A stretch of 64,000 bases of DNA, taken from Sphingopyxis sp. TUF1 (lineage in GTDB: Bacteria; Pseudomonadota; Alphaproteobacteria; Sphingomonadales; Sphingomonadaceae). Position 1 is the stretch's first letter; each line of letters opens with the position of its first letter. The stretch covers positions 1,674,001-1,738,000 of the forward strand of contig NZ_CP144683.1 in the NCBI RefSeq assembly GCF_036687315.1, in the 5' to 3' direction. A program made the position numbers and the translations under genes. The notes under the pieces are model-generated. The model saw nothing but the letters and a program-made list of their open reading frames with translations, ran no database searches and had not been told where the DNA came from. Of this stretch, positions 33,880 through 41,917 are shown piece by piece.

Positions 33880-34404
33880 ATGATGCGAAGGATAATGCCG
33901 GCGGCGATCCTGATGCTAGCCGCGTGCAGCGGCGGGCAGGATGAGGATAGGGGGCCCGAGGACAGCGCCGCGATCAGCCCGGTGCAAAAGGCCGAGCGCC
34001 CGGCGCTCGCCGAACCGTCGGTCGCCGATGCTGATGTCGATGCCGAAGTCTCCGCACCGGACGCGTCCGGGACTCGCAGCGGCGGTGACACGATCCCGGC
34101 CGCAATCCGTGGACGCTGGGCGCTGAAAGCCCCCGATTGCACGGCAAAGAAGGGTACCGACCTCACCGCACTAACCATCGATGCCACCGATTTGCGCTTC
34201 TACGAATCGCACGGCGAACTCGCACGCGTGCAGGAAAGCGATGCGAACCGCATCGTCGCCGATTACCGCTTCAGCGGCGAAGGCGAGCAATGGGATCGGC
34301 GGATAACGCTCACGCTCGTGGACGGCGGCAAGACGCTCGTGCGCCGCGATACGGGCGAGGGTGCCGCTGCGGGCGCGATGCGCTATACGCGCTGCGCCGG
34401 ATGA
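33880..34404 (+). CDS. Small putative lipoprotein
   Basis: A 174-aa predicted lipoprotein with signal MMRRIMPAAILMLAACSGG and lipobox LAAC. An acidic, low-complexity linker spans residues 22-70, and a compact domain begins at IPAAIRGRWALKAPDCTAKK. The paired cysteines in that domain (CTAKK and RYTRC) could form a disulfide. I do not recognise the family; such IRGRW...C domains occur in small sphingomonad lipoproteins of unknown role. AAGGAGAAGGA lies directly upstream. It sits between mmsA and a second lipoprotein gene inside the valine cluster, with no obvious metabolic link. Confidence 0.75.
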   Translation: MMRRIMPAAILMLAACSGGQDEDRGPEDSAAISPVQKAERPALAEPSVADADVDAEVSAPDASGTRSGGDTIPAAIRGRWALKAPDCTAKKGTDLTALTIDATDLRFYESHGELARVQESDANRIVADYRFSGEGEQWDRRITLTLVDGGKTLVRRDTGEGAAAGAMRYTRCAG

Positions 34405-34429
34405 CCGCATTTTGAAAGGGAGACTCACC

Positions 34430-34732
34430 ATGGACGTTCGCCTGCTGGCTATCGCCGCCGCCCTGCCGCTCGCCGCTTGCATGAGCAGCGAGGCGCCCGC
34501 CGAATCGACCCCGCCGCCGCCCGGCGAAATGACGTGCAACGCCGATGCCGCGCAAAGCTACGTCGGCCAGACCGCGACGTCCGATGTCGGCGCCGCGATC
34601 CTCAAAGCTACCGGCGCGCGCACGCTCCGCTGGGGTCCGCCGCGTTCGGCGATGACGATGGACTACCGCCAGGACCGCGTGAACATCATGTATGACGACG
34701 CGTCGAAAATCACGCAGGTTACCTGTGGCTGA
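34430..34732 (+). CDS. I78-family peptidase inhibitor lipoprotein
   Basis: A 100-aa lipoprotein with signal MDVRLLAIAAALPLAACMSS (lipobox LAAC). The mature part matches the I78 inhibitor family: CNADAAQSYVGQTA, an ARTLRWGPPRSAMTMDYR core and the closing TQVTCG, with two cysteines likely to be bridged. I78 proteins inhibit serine proteases such as subtilisin. The gene follows the other lipoprotein by 25 bases with GAAAGGGAG upstream. Why an inhibitor lies inside a valine operon is unclear. Confidence 0.82.
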   Translation: MDVRLLAIAAALPLAACMSSEAPAESTPPPPGEMTCNADAAQSYVGQTATSDVGAAILKATGARTLRWGPPRSAMTMDYRQDRVNIMYDDASKITQVTCG

Positions 34733-34792
34733 CGGCCGGGCGGCATCGGCAATCGATGCTGATTTTCGTCATCATGACGGCAGAGAAGAGAT

Positions 34793-35938
34793 ATGACCGA
34801 CCAGTTCCAGCTTACCGACGACCAGCTTGCCATTCAGGACATGGCGCGCAAATTCACTGCCGATCGCATCACACCCTTCGCGGCAGAGTGGGACGAAAAG
34901 AGTCATTATCCCGTCGACGTTTGGAAAGCGGCGGGCGAACTCGGCTTCGGCGCGATTTACGTTGCTGAAGAATCGGGAGGCATCGGGCTCGGACGGTTGG
35001 AGGCGGCGCTGATCATGGAGGCGATGGCCTATGGCTGTCCTGCGACCAGCGCCTATGTCTCGATCCACAATATGGCGGCGTGGATGATCGACCGCTTCGG
35101 CGGGGCTGCCATCAAGGAACGGTTCCTGCCTGCCCTCGTCAGCATGGAAAAGATCGCGAGCTATTGCCTGACCGAGCCCGGTTCGGGGTCCGACGCTGCG
35201 GCGCTCAAGACGACCGCGAAGAAGGACGGCGACCATTATGTGCTCAACGGTACGAAGCAGTTCATCTCCGGCGCGGGTGTCAACGACATCTATGTCTGCA
35301 TGGTCCGCACCGGCGAGGAGAAGTCGAAGGGCATTTCCTGCCTTGTCGTCGAAAAGGATACGCCGGGACTCAGCTTCGGCGCGCCAGAAAAGAAGCTCGG
35401 CTGGAATGCGTCGCCCACCGCGCAGGTGATCTTCGAAGATTGCCGCGTGCCCGTCGAAAATCTGGTCGGCGCGGAGGGCGACGGTTTTCGCTTCGCGATG
35501 GCGGGGCTAGACGGCGGGCGGCTCAACATCGGCGCCTGCTCGCTCGGCGGAGCGCAGCGCTGCCTCGACGAGGCGATCGCCTATACCAAGGACCGCCAGC
35601 AGTTCGGCCAGCCGATCGCCGATTTCCAGAATACGCAGTTCATGCTCGCCGACATGGCGACCGATCTCGAGGCCGCACGCGCGCTGCTTTACATGGCGGC
35701 GGCCAAGGTCACTGCGAATGCGCCCGACAAATCGCGTTTCTCAGCGATGGCGAAACGGCTTGCGACCGACAGTGGCAGCAAGATCGTCAACGACGCGCTC
35801 CAGCTGTTCGGCGGCTACGGCTATTTGAAGGATTATCCGATCGAACGTTTCTGGCGCGATCTCCGCGTCCATTCGATCCTTGAGGGCACCAACCAGGTGA
35901 TGCGGATGATCGTCGGAAGGGATTTGCTGCGCCAATGA
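34793..35938 (+). CDS. Isobutyryl-CoA dehydrogenase-like acyl-CoA dehydrogenase
   Basis: A 381-aa flavoprotein. The FAD- and substrate-binding motifs are YCLTEPGSGSDAAALKTTA and FGGYGYLKDYPIERFWRD, and the catalytic Glu lies in SILEGTNQVMRMIVGRDLL. Among acyl-CoA dehydrogenases, its operon with mmsA, HIBYL-CoA hydrolase, enoyl-CoA hydratase and mmsB identifies isobutyryl-CoA oxidation to methacrylyl-CoA as the likely reaction. Its stop overlaps the next ATG by 4 bases. Confidence 0.9.
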   Translation: MTDQFQLTDDQLAIQDMARKFTADRITPFAAEWDEKSHYPVDVWKAAGELGFGAIYVAEESGGIGLGRLEAALIMEAMAYGCPATSAYVSIHNMAAWMIDRFGGAAIKERFLPALVSMEKIASYCLTEPGSGSDAAALKTTAKKDGDHYVLNGTKQFISGAGVNDIYVCMVRTGEEKSKGISCLVVEKDTPGLSFGAPEKKLGWNASPTAQVIFEDCRVPVENLVGAEGDGFRFAMAGLDGGRLNIGACSLGGAQRCLDEAIAYTKDRQQFGQPIADFQNTQFMLADMATDLEAARALLYMAAAKVTANAPDKSRFSAMAKRLATDSGSKIVNDALQLFGGYGYLKDYPIERFWRDLRVHSILEGTNQVMRMIVGRDLLRQ

Positions 35939-36978
35939 CGGAAGATGTCCTTGTCAGCGTCGATGGCCGCGTCGGCCGCCTGTCGCTCAACCGCCCCAAG
36001 GCGATCCACGCGCTGAACCTCGCCATGTGTCAGGCGATGATCGACGCGCTGCTGAAATGGCGCGCGGACGATGCGGTCGAAGCCGTCATCATCGACCATA
36101 GCGAAGGCCGCGGCTTCTGTGCCGGCGGCGACATACGGATGCTCGCGGAAAGCGGGGCGAAGGACGGCGAGGAGGCGCGGACGTTCTTCCACACCGAATA
36201 TCGCCTCAACCATCTGCTCTTCACCTACCCCAAGCCTGTCGTTGCCTTCATGGATGGCATCACCATGGGCGGCGGGGTGGGCATTTCGCAGCCCGCCAAA
36301 TATCGCGTCGCGACCGAACACACGCGTTTTGCGATGCCCGAAACCGGGATCGGCCTGTTCCCCGATGTCGGCGGCGGCTGGTATCTGCCGCGGCTCGAGG
36401 GGCGCGTCGGGGTGTTCCTCGCGCTGACCGGCGCGCGGCTCGACGGCGCCGAATGCCTCGCGCTCGGCCTCGCGACGCATTATCTGCCCTCGGAAAAGCT
36501 CGCCGAAGCGAAGGAACGCGTCGCCGCGCACCCCGACCGCATCGGGGGTATTTTGGGCGAGCTGTCGGTCACCGCGCCGCCCGCCGACATCACCCTGCAC
36601 ATCGACAAGATCAACCGGCTGTTCGCCAGCGACACCTATGAGGAGATTCTCGCGGCGCTGGACGCCGACGGCGGCGACTGGGCGACAAAGCAGCGCGACA
36701 TGCTCGGCACCAAAAGCCCGCAGACGTGCAAGGTCGCGCTGCGTCAGCTGAAAGAAGGCGGCGAGATGCACGACTTCGCGGCTCAGATGGTTCAGGAATA
36801 TGCCATCGGCAGCCGCGTCGTTCAGATGCACGACTTCATCGAAGGCGTCCGTGCGCTGATTATCGACAAGGACAACAGCCCGAAATGGGATCCGCCGACG
36901 CCGGAGGCGGTGACCGACGACTGGATCGACGCGATATTTGCGCCGCTTCCTGAAAACGAAAAATGGACGCCGCTATGA
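35935..36978 (+). CDS. 3-hydroxyisobutyryl-CoA hydrolase
   Basis: A 347-aa crotonase-fold hydrolase. Compared with hydratases it is longer and has the HIBCH-type motifs GRGFCAGGDIRMLAESG, FMDGITMGGGVGISQPAKYR and MPETGIGLFPDVGGGWYL. It should release 3-hydroxyisobutyrate from its CoA ester, keeping methacrylyl-CoA low during valine breakdown. It overlaps the dehydrogenase by 4 bases and the small gene downstream by 4 bases, so the three are probably coupled. Confidence 0.92.
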   Translation: MTEDVLVSVDGRVGRLSLNRPKAIHALNLAMCQAMIDALLKWRADDAVEAVIIDHSEGRGFCAGGDIRMLAESGAKDGEEARTFFHTEYRLNHLLFTYPKPVVAFMDGITMGGGVGISQPAKYRVATEHTRFAMPETGIGLFPDVGGGWYLPRLEGRVGVFLALTGARLDGAECLALGLATHYLPSEKLAEAKERVAAHPDRIGGILGELSVTAPPADITLHIDKINRLFASDTYEEILAALDADGGDWATKQRDMLGTKSPQTCKVALRQLKEGGEMHDFAAQMVQEYAIGSRVVQMHDFIEGVRALIIDKDNSPKWDPPTPEAVTDDWIDAIFAPLPENEKWTPL

Positions 36979-37319
36979 GCTTTGCCGATCCGGTCGCGCT
37001 TTATCACGCGGTAAAACAAAGCTGGTCGGCGGAGACGATATCCGATCCGTTCGACCCTGCGAACCCTTGCCGCAACCAGTGCGCAGTCACCGCGCTTGCC
37101 GTACATCATCATTTCGGCGGTGACATCGTGAAGACCGCGACGAAGGGCGGCACGCATTTCTACAACCGGATCGACGGGCGCTACTGGGATCTCGCGGCCG
37201 ACCAGTTCGACGAGCCCATTCCCTATGACAACCGGCTGACCTCGACCAACGAGGCGCACGAACATGCCACCCCGGCGCAACTCGATGCGCTGCTGCGCAA
37301 TATCGATGCCAACCGCTGA
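36975..37319 (+). CDS. YunG-like conserved protein of unknown function
   Basis: A 114-aa soluble protein. The pattern [15 protein letters not shown], then [20 protein letters not shown], then a [20 protein letters not shown] segment resembles the YunG family, whose Cys, His and Asp pattern recalls small papain- or transglutaminase-like folds. No catalytic role is established. The ATG at 36975 overlaps the preceding stop as ATGA, which supports translation coupled to the hydrolase; an ATG at 36963 is an alternative. The family name is from memory of the motif, not a search. Confidence 0.65.
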   Translation: MSFADPVALYHAVKQSWSAETISDPFDPANPCRNQCAVTALAVHHHFGGDIVKTATKGGTHFYNRIDGRYWDLAADQFDEPIPYDNRLTSTNEAHEHATPAQLDALLRNIDANR

Positions 37320-37333
37320 TACAGGACAAGACC

Positions 37334-38116
37334 ATGACCTACGAAACCCTCCTCGTCGAAACGCGCGGCGCCGTCACACTGGTGACGCTCAACCGCCCGC
37401 AGGCGCTGAACGCGCTCAATTCGAAGGTGCTGGACGACCTCATCGCCGCCTTCGGGGCGTTTGAAGCCGACGACAGCCAGCGCTGCGCGGTGCTCACCGG
37501 ATCGGGCGACAAGGCGTTTGCCGCGGGCGCCGATATCAAGGAAATGGCCGACAAGCCCGCCGCTGATTTCTACCTCGAAGATTTTTTCTCGAAATGGACG
37601 AGCGATTTCGTGAAGAAGATAAGGAAGCCGTGGATCGCCGCGGTCAACGGCTTCGCGCTCGGCGGCGGCTGTGAGCTCGCAATGATGGCCGATTTCATCA
37701 TCGCGTCGGACAAGGCGAAGTTTGGCCAGCCCGAAATCAAGCTCGGCGTCGCGCCGGGCATGGGTGGATCGCAGCGGCTGACGCGCGCGATCGGCAAGGC
37801 CAAGGCGATGGAGATGTGCCTGACCGGCCGGATGATGGACGCCGAGGAGGCCGAGCGTTCGGGCCTCGTCGCGCGCGTCGTCCAGCACGAAAGCCTCGTC
37901 GACGAAGCGGTGAAGACCGCGACGACGATCGCCGCGATGCCGCCGATGGCCGCGATGGTGAACAAGGATATGGTCAACGCCGCATTCGAAACGACGCTCG
38001 ACCAGGGGCTTATCTACGAACGCCGCCTGTTCCAGATCCTCGCCGCGACCGAGGACAAGGCCGAAGGTATGGCCGCCTTCATCGAAAAGCGCGAAGGCGT
38101 GTGGAAGGGGCGGTGA
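37334..38116 (+). CDS. Enoyl-CoA hydratase
   Basis: A 260-aa crotonase-family hydratase. The oxyanion-hole segments are [14 protein letters not shown] and [20 protein letters not shown], and the two catalytic Glu positions lie in GGGCELAMM and [16 protein letters not shown]. In this operon it most likely hydrates methacrylyl-CoA to 3-hydroxyisobutyryl-CoA. It lies 14 bases after the YunG-like gene and is followed by a palindromic repeat before mmsB. Confidence 0.92.
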   Translation: MTYETLLVETRGAVTLVTLNRPQALNALNSKVLDDLIAAFGAFEADDSQRCAVLTGSGDKAFAAGADIKEMADKPAADFYLEDFFSKWTSDFVKKIRKPWIAAVNGFALGGGCELAMMADFIIASDKAKFGQPEIKLGVAPGMGGSQRLTRAIGKAKAMEMCLTGRMMDAEEAERSGLVARVVQHESLVDEAVKTATTIAAMPPMAAMVNKDMVNAAFETTLDQGLIYERRLFQILAATEDKAEGMAAFIEKREGVWKGR

Positions 38117-38149
38117 ACGTCGTAACGAAGCCGACCGCCTAATAAAACC

Positions 38150-38236
38150 CTGTGCCCCCGCGCAGGCGGGGGCCCATCACACGCCAGAGCCATTTTGCAC
38201 CGCCGGATGATGGATCCCCGCCTTCGCGGGGATACT
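38150..38236. repeat. Intergenic double-hairpin repeat (family D)
   Basis: Two GC-rich hairpins, CCCCCGCGCAGGCGGGGG near 38155 and ATCCCCGCCTTCGCGGGGAT at 38213-38232, flank about 40 bases. The unit fills the gap between the enoyl-CoA hydratase gene and mmsB. Only this copy occurs in the window. Confidence 0.75.
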
Positions 38237-38264
38237 CAATCTTTCCTAGGTTAAGGAGAACAGC

Positions 38265-39140
38265 ATGAAAATCGCCTTTATCGGACTGGGCAATATGGGC
38301 GGCGGGATGGCCGCGAACCTCGCGAAGGCGGGGCATGAGGTTCGCGCCTTCGACCTCAGCGAAGAGGCGCTCGCGCGCGCGGTCGAAGCGGGCTGCACTC
38401 GCGCCTTGTCCGCCGCCGAAGCCGTGACCGGCGCCGAAGCGGTGGTGACAATGCTCCCTGCGGGTAAGCATGTCGCGGGCGTTTATGAAAATGACGTCTT
38501 TCCGAACGCTGCGCCCGGCACGCTGCTCCTCGACTGCTCGACGATCGACGTCGCGACCGCGCGCGCCAATATCGAAGCCGCGACCGCGAAGGGTCTCGTT
38601 GCGGTCGACGCGCCCGTGTCGGGCGGCATCGCTGCGGCCAATGCGGGAACGCTGACCTTCATGGTCGGCGGCACCGCTGAAGGCTTTGCGCGCGCCGAAC
38701 CGATCCTCGCCAAAATGGGCAAGGCGGTGATCCACGCGGGCGATGCGGGCGCGGGGCAGGCGGCGAAGATCTGCAACAATATGCTGCTCGGCGCGTCGAT
38801 GGTCGCGACGTGCGAGACGCTGGCGCTCGCCCAGAAACTCGGGCTCGATCCGCAAAAATTCTTCGACATCGCCAGCGTGTCCTCGGGGCAATGCTGGTCG
38901 CTCACCAGCTACGCGCCGCTACCCGGCGTCGGACCAACGACGCCTGCCGACAATGATTATAAGGGCGGGTTCGCCGCGGCGCTGATGCTCAAGGATCTTC
39001 GCCTCGCCATGGAGGCCGCCGCGAGCGTCGATGCGGACGTGCCGATGGGCAGCAAGGCGCGCGAGCTTTATGAAGCATTTGTCGAGGCGGACAAAGACGG
39101 CCGCGACTTTTCGGCAATCATCCGCACGCTTCAGGGTTGA
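38265..39140 (+). CDS. mmsB: 3-hydroxyisobutyrate dehydrogenase
   Basis: A 291-aa NAD-dependent dehydrogenase oxidising 3-hydroxyisobutyrate to methylmalonate semialdehyde, the MmsA substrate. It has the Rossmann motif IGLGNMGGGMAANLAKAG, the substrate motif DAPVSGGIAAANAGTLTFMV and the catalytic Lys in GAGQAAKICNNMLLG. AAGGAG lies upstream of the ATG. It is last in the valine cluster, separated from the hydratase gene by repeat D. Confidence 0.94.
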   Translation: MKIAFIGLGNMGGGMAANLAKAGHEVRAFDLSEEALARAVEAGCTRALSAAEAVTGAEAVVTMLPAGKHVAGVYENDVFPNAAPGTLLLDCSTIDVATARANIEAATAKGLVAVDAPVSGGIAAANAGTLTFMVGGTAEGFARAEPILAKMGKAVIHAGDAGAGQAAKICNNMLLGASMVATCETLALAQKLGLDPQKFFDIASVSSGQCWSLTSYAPLPGVGPTTPADNDYKGGFAAALMLKDLRLAMEAAASVDADVPMGSKARELYEAFVEADKDGRDFSAIIRTLQG

Positions 39141-39210
39141 TTGGTCTCGACTTGGCGCGTCCACCGGGGTTAAGGCCGCGCGCGAATCAAGAAAAGACAG
39201 GACTTCTCCC

Positions 39211-39747
39211 ATGCGTATCGACCTCATCCCGGCGGGCGACAGCCCGCCCGACAGCCTCAACGTCCTGATCGAAGTGCCGATCGGCGGCGAGCCGGTGAAA
39301 TATGAGTTCGACAAGGCGTCGGGCGCGCTGTTCGTCGACCGTTTCCTGCACACGCCGATGCGCTACCCCGCCAATTACGGCTTTATCCCGCACACGCTCG
39401 GCGACGATGGCGACCCGTTGGACGCGTTGGTTGTCGCGCGCTCGCCGATCGTCGCGGGGGCGGTGGTCAAATGCCGTCCGATCGGTGTACTGATGATGGA
39501 GGATGATGCCGGCGGCGACGAGAAGCTGCTCTGCGTGCCGGTCAACAAGACCTTCCCCTATTACAAGGATGTCGCAAGCTACACCGACATGCCGCCGATC
39601 GTGCTGCAACAGATCGAGCATTTCTTCACCCATTACAAGGATCTGGAGCCCGGCAAATGGGCGAAGCTCAACGGGTGGGGCGATGTCGACGAGGCCAAGC
39701 GCATCATCGTCGAATGCGTCGAACGCGCGAAAAAGGCAGGATTTTAA
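39211..39747 (+). CDS. ppa: Inorganic pyrophosphatase
   Basis: A 178-aa family I soluble pyrophosphatase that pulls biosynthetic reactions forward by hydrolysing PPi. The signature DDGDPLDALVV carries the metal-binding aspartates, and FVDRFLHTPMRYPANYGFIP is the typical N-terminal segment. The ATG at 39211 begins the conserved MRIDLIPAGDSPPD; the longer frame would run into mmsB. The gene is convergent with mscS and shares the TTAA overlap at the stops. Confidence 0.95.
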   Translation: MRIDLIPAGDSPPDSLNVLIEVPIGGEPVKYEFDKASGALFVDRFLHTPMRYPANYGFIPHTLGDDGDPLDALVVARSPIVAGAVVKCRPIGVLMMEDDAGGDEKLLCVPVNKTFPYYKDVASYTDMPPIVLQQIEHFFTHYKDLEPGKWAKLNGWGDVDEAKRIIVECVERAKKAGF

Positions 39748-40694
39748 TCGGCGACGTCAAACGGGCGCCCGGCCGGAATGGCCTCCCGCCCCGGCGACAC
39801 ATGGACATCGGCCCGCGGATAGGGGATGCGGATCGCCGCCGCCTGAAACTTGTCCCATATCCCAAGGAAAACCTCGCCCTGAATATTGCCCAGCCCTGCC
39901 TCGGGATCTGAAATCCAGTATCGCAGTTCGTGCTCGACGGCACGTTCGCCGAAGGCGGTGATCCAGACGGCGGGTTCCGGGCTCGCAAGGATACGCGGAT
40001 TTTCGCTGGCGGTTTCGATGATCAGCCTTTGCGCGAGGCGCAGGTCGCATTCATAGGGAACGGGGATGCGCATCCGCACGCGCACTTCGCGGCTTGAATA
40101 GCTCCAGTTTTCGACAGGCTGCGTCATCAGCAGCTCATTGGGAATCAGGTGCTTCTTGCCGTCGCGGGTGATGACGTTGACGGCCCGCACGCCGATCTTC
40201 GCCACCCGGCCGACATTGGGAATGCCGCCGGGCAGCGACGAGCCGCCCATCACGCTTCCGTCGCCGACGACGATCACGTCGCCCGGCTGGATCGACCGGT
40301 CCATCAGCAGAATGATGCCCGCGATCAGGTTGCCGACCGTCTTTTGCAGCCCGAACCCGATCGCCAGACCCGCGGCGCCCGAAAAGACGGTCAGCGCGGT
40401 CAGGTCGATCCCCAGCAGATCGATGCCGAACAACATGGCGAGCGTGAACAGCGCGATCGCGATCAGTTTTTCGGTGAGCAGACGCTGCGCATCGTCGATC
40501 TGGCGGTTGCGCCGCAGCAGCCATTTGATCGCGCGCATCGCGATCCGCACTGCGATGTACAGCAGAACAGCAACGACGATCGCGGAGAAGATGCCGTAAA
40601 GCGACAGGCGATAGGAGCCGACGTCGAGCCCGATGGCCTTCATCGTCGCCACGGCGCTCTCGAAACCGCCGCGCAGCGTGGCGTCGACGCTCAT
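39744..40694 (-). CDS. Small-conductance mechanosensitive channel, MscS family
   Basis: A 316-aa inner-membrane channel. Three N-terminal membrane segments are followed by the pore helix and start of the beta domain, GAAGLAIGFGLQKTVGNLIA and RSIQPGDVIVVGDGSVMG, typical of MscS. Such channels open on hypo-osmotic shock to release solutes. The C-terminal alpha/beta domain includes VWITAFGERAVEHELRYWI. It is downstream of the metC-like gene with a 4-base overlap, so the two are coupled, although no functional link is evident. Confidence 0.9.
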   Translation of the reverse strand: MSVDATLRGGFESAVATMKAIGLDVGSYRLSLYGIFSAIVVAVLLYIAVRIAMRAIKWLLRRNRQIDDAQRLLTEKLIAIALFTLAMLFGIDLLGIDLTALTVFSGAAGLAIGFGLQKTVGNLIAGIILLMDRSIQPGDVIVVGDGSVMGGSSLPGGIPNVGRVAKIGVRAVNVITRDGKKHLIPNELLMTQPVENWSYSSREVRVRMRIPVPYECDLRLAQRLIIETASENPRILASPEPAVWITAFGERAVEHELRYWISDPEAGLGNIQGEVFLGIWDKFQAAAIRIPYPRADVHVSPGREAIPAGRPFDVAD

Positions 40695-41896
40695 GCCGCC
40701 ATCGCGGCGAAACCGCGCTCCAGATCGGCGATCAGGTCGGCGGGATCTTCGAGCCCGATCGACACGCGGACGAGCGGGTCGGGGTCGCTCCAGCGTGTCG
40801 CGGTGCGAAGGCTTGCCGGGTCGGCGGGTACGATCAGGCTTTCATAGCCGCCCCAGCTGAAGCCGATGCCGAAATGCGAGAGTGAATCAACGAAACGCGT
40901 CCGCGCGCCCTCGTCGGCGCCCTTCAGCGTGAAGCCGAAGAGCCCGCTGGTGCCCGCAAAATCGCGCGACCAGATCGCATGGCCCGGATCGCCCGCCAGC
41001 GCAGGGTGGAGCACGCGGCCGACCTCGGCGCGTCCAGCGAGCCACTTCGCGACCGCCAGCCCGTTTTCGCCATGCCGCTGCATCCGCACGTCGAGCGTGC
41101 GCAGCCCGCGCAGCATCAGCGCGCAGTCGTCGGGCGAAACCGACTGGCCCAGCTGATAGGCGGCACTGCGCAGCTTCGGCCACACGGCGCGCGTCGCGGT
41201 GAGCGAGCCCATCATCGCGTCGCTGTGCCCGCCGACATATTTGGTAAGGCTCATCATCGCGACATCGACGCCGTGCGCTAGCGCGGGGAACAGCAGCGGC
41301 GTCGCCCAGGTATTGTCGATCATCGTCAGCACACCGCGCGCGCGCGCGACGCGGGTGATCGCGGGCACATCCTGCACTTCGAAGGTCAGGCTTCCCGGCG
41401 ATTCGAGGAAGATCAGCCGCGTCTCGGGTCGGATCAGCTCGGCAATGCCTGCACCCACGAGCGGATCATAATAGGTCGTCGTCACGCCCAGCCGCGCGAG
41501 CATGCCGTCGCAAAAGGCGCGCGTCGGCTCATAGGCGCTGTCGACCATCAGCAGATGATCGCCCGGCGACAACAGCGCGAGCAGCCCCGCCGAATTGGCC
41601 GCGACCCCCGAAGGATAGAGCAACGTCCCTTCGGCCCCCGGCTCCATCGCGGTCAGCGCGTCGGCGAGCGCCCACACCGTCGGCGTTCCGCGGCGCCCGT
41701 AATACAGCTTGTCGTGCGTTGCGTGGCCGCGCGCCTTCAGGTCGGCGATGCTGTCGTAAAGGATGGTCGAAGCGCGCCAGACGGGCGGGTTGACAACGCC
41801 CCCGCCCAGCCGCGGATCGCCCGTCCATTCGGGCCGCCGCCCGCCCTGCACCATCCGTGTCGCGGGGCGGAGGCTGTCATCGTCATTCTTGCTCAT
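40691..41896 (-). CDS. metC: Cystathionine beta-lyase, Cys/Met-metabolism PLP enzyme
   Basis: A 401-aa PLP-dependent enzyme. The cofactor-binding lysine is in MMSLTKYVGGHSDAMMGS (near residue 216). Other motifs are YGRRGTPTVWALADALTAME and IDNTWATPLLFPALAHGVD. The sequence FGFTLKGADEGARTRFVDSL is typical of MetC rather than gamma-synthases. It should cleave cystathionine to homocysteine, pyruvate and ammonia. Other gamma-family activities cannot be excluded. It is followed by mscS with a 4-base overlap and preceded by chrA. Confidence 0.85.
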   Translation of the reverse strand: MSKNDDDSLRPATRMVQGGRRPEWTGDPRLGGGVVNPPVWRASTILYDSIADLKARGHATHDKLYYGRRGTPTVWALADALTAMEPGAEGTLLYPSGVAANSAGLLALLSPGDHLLMVDSAYEPTRAFCDGMLARLGVTTTYYDPLVGAGIAELIRPETRLIFLESPGSLTFEVQDVPAITRVARARGVLTMIDNTWATPLLFPALAHGVDVAMMSLTKYVGGHSDAMMGSLTATRAVWPKLRSAAYQLGQSVSPDDCALMLRGLRTLDVRMQRHGENGLAVAKWLAGRAEVGRVLHPALAGDPGHAIWSRDFAGTSGLFGFTLKGADEGARTRFVDSLSHFGIGFSWGGYESLIVPADPASLRTATRWSDPDPLVRVSIGLEDPADLIADLERGFAAMAA

Positions 41897-41917
41897 CCCC
41901 GCCTTGTTAGCGAAGCG

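Noticed and set aside
32220..34187. A minus-strand open frame that continues the LysR gene upstream to a total of 951 codons.
   Set aside because: It is antisense to mmsA and the following lipoprotein gene. The LysR homology starts at 32219, and the upstream part is low-complexity shadow sequence from GC-rich DNA.
38150..38236. A possible short CRISPR array, because two similar GC hairpins occur close together.
   Set aside because: There are only two non-identical hairpins, no regular spacers and no cas genes. It fits an intergenic repeat unit.
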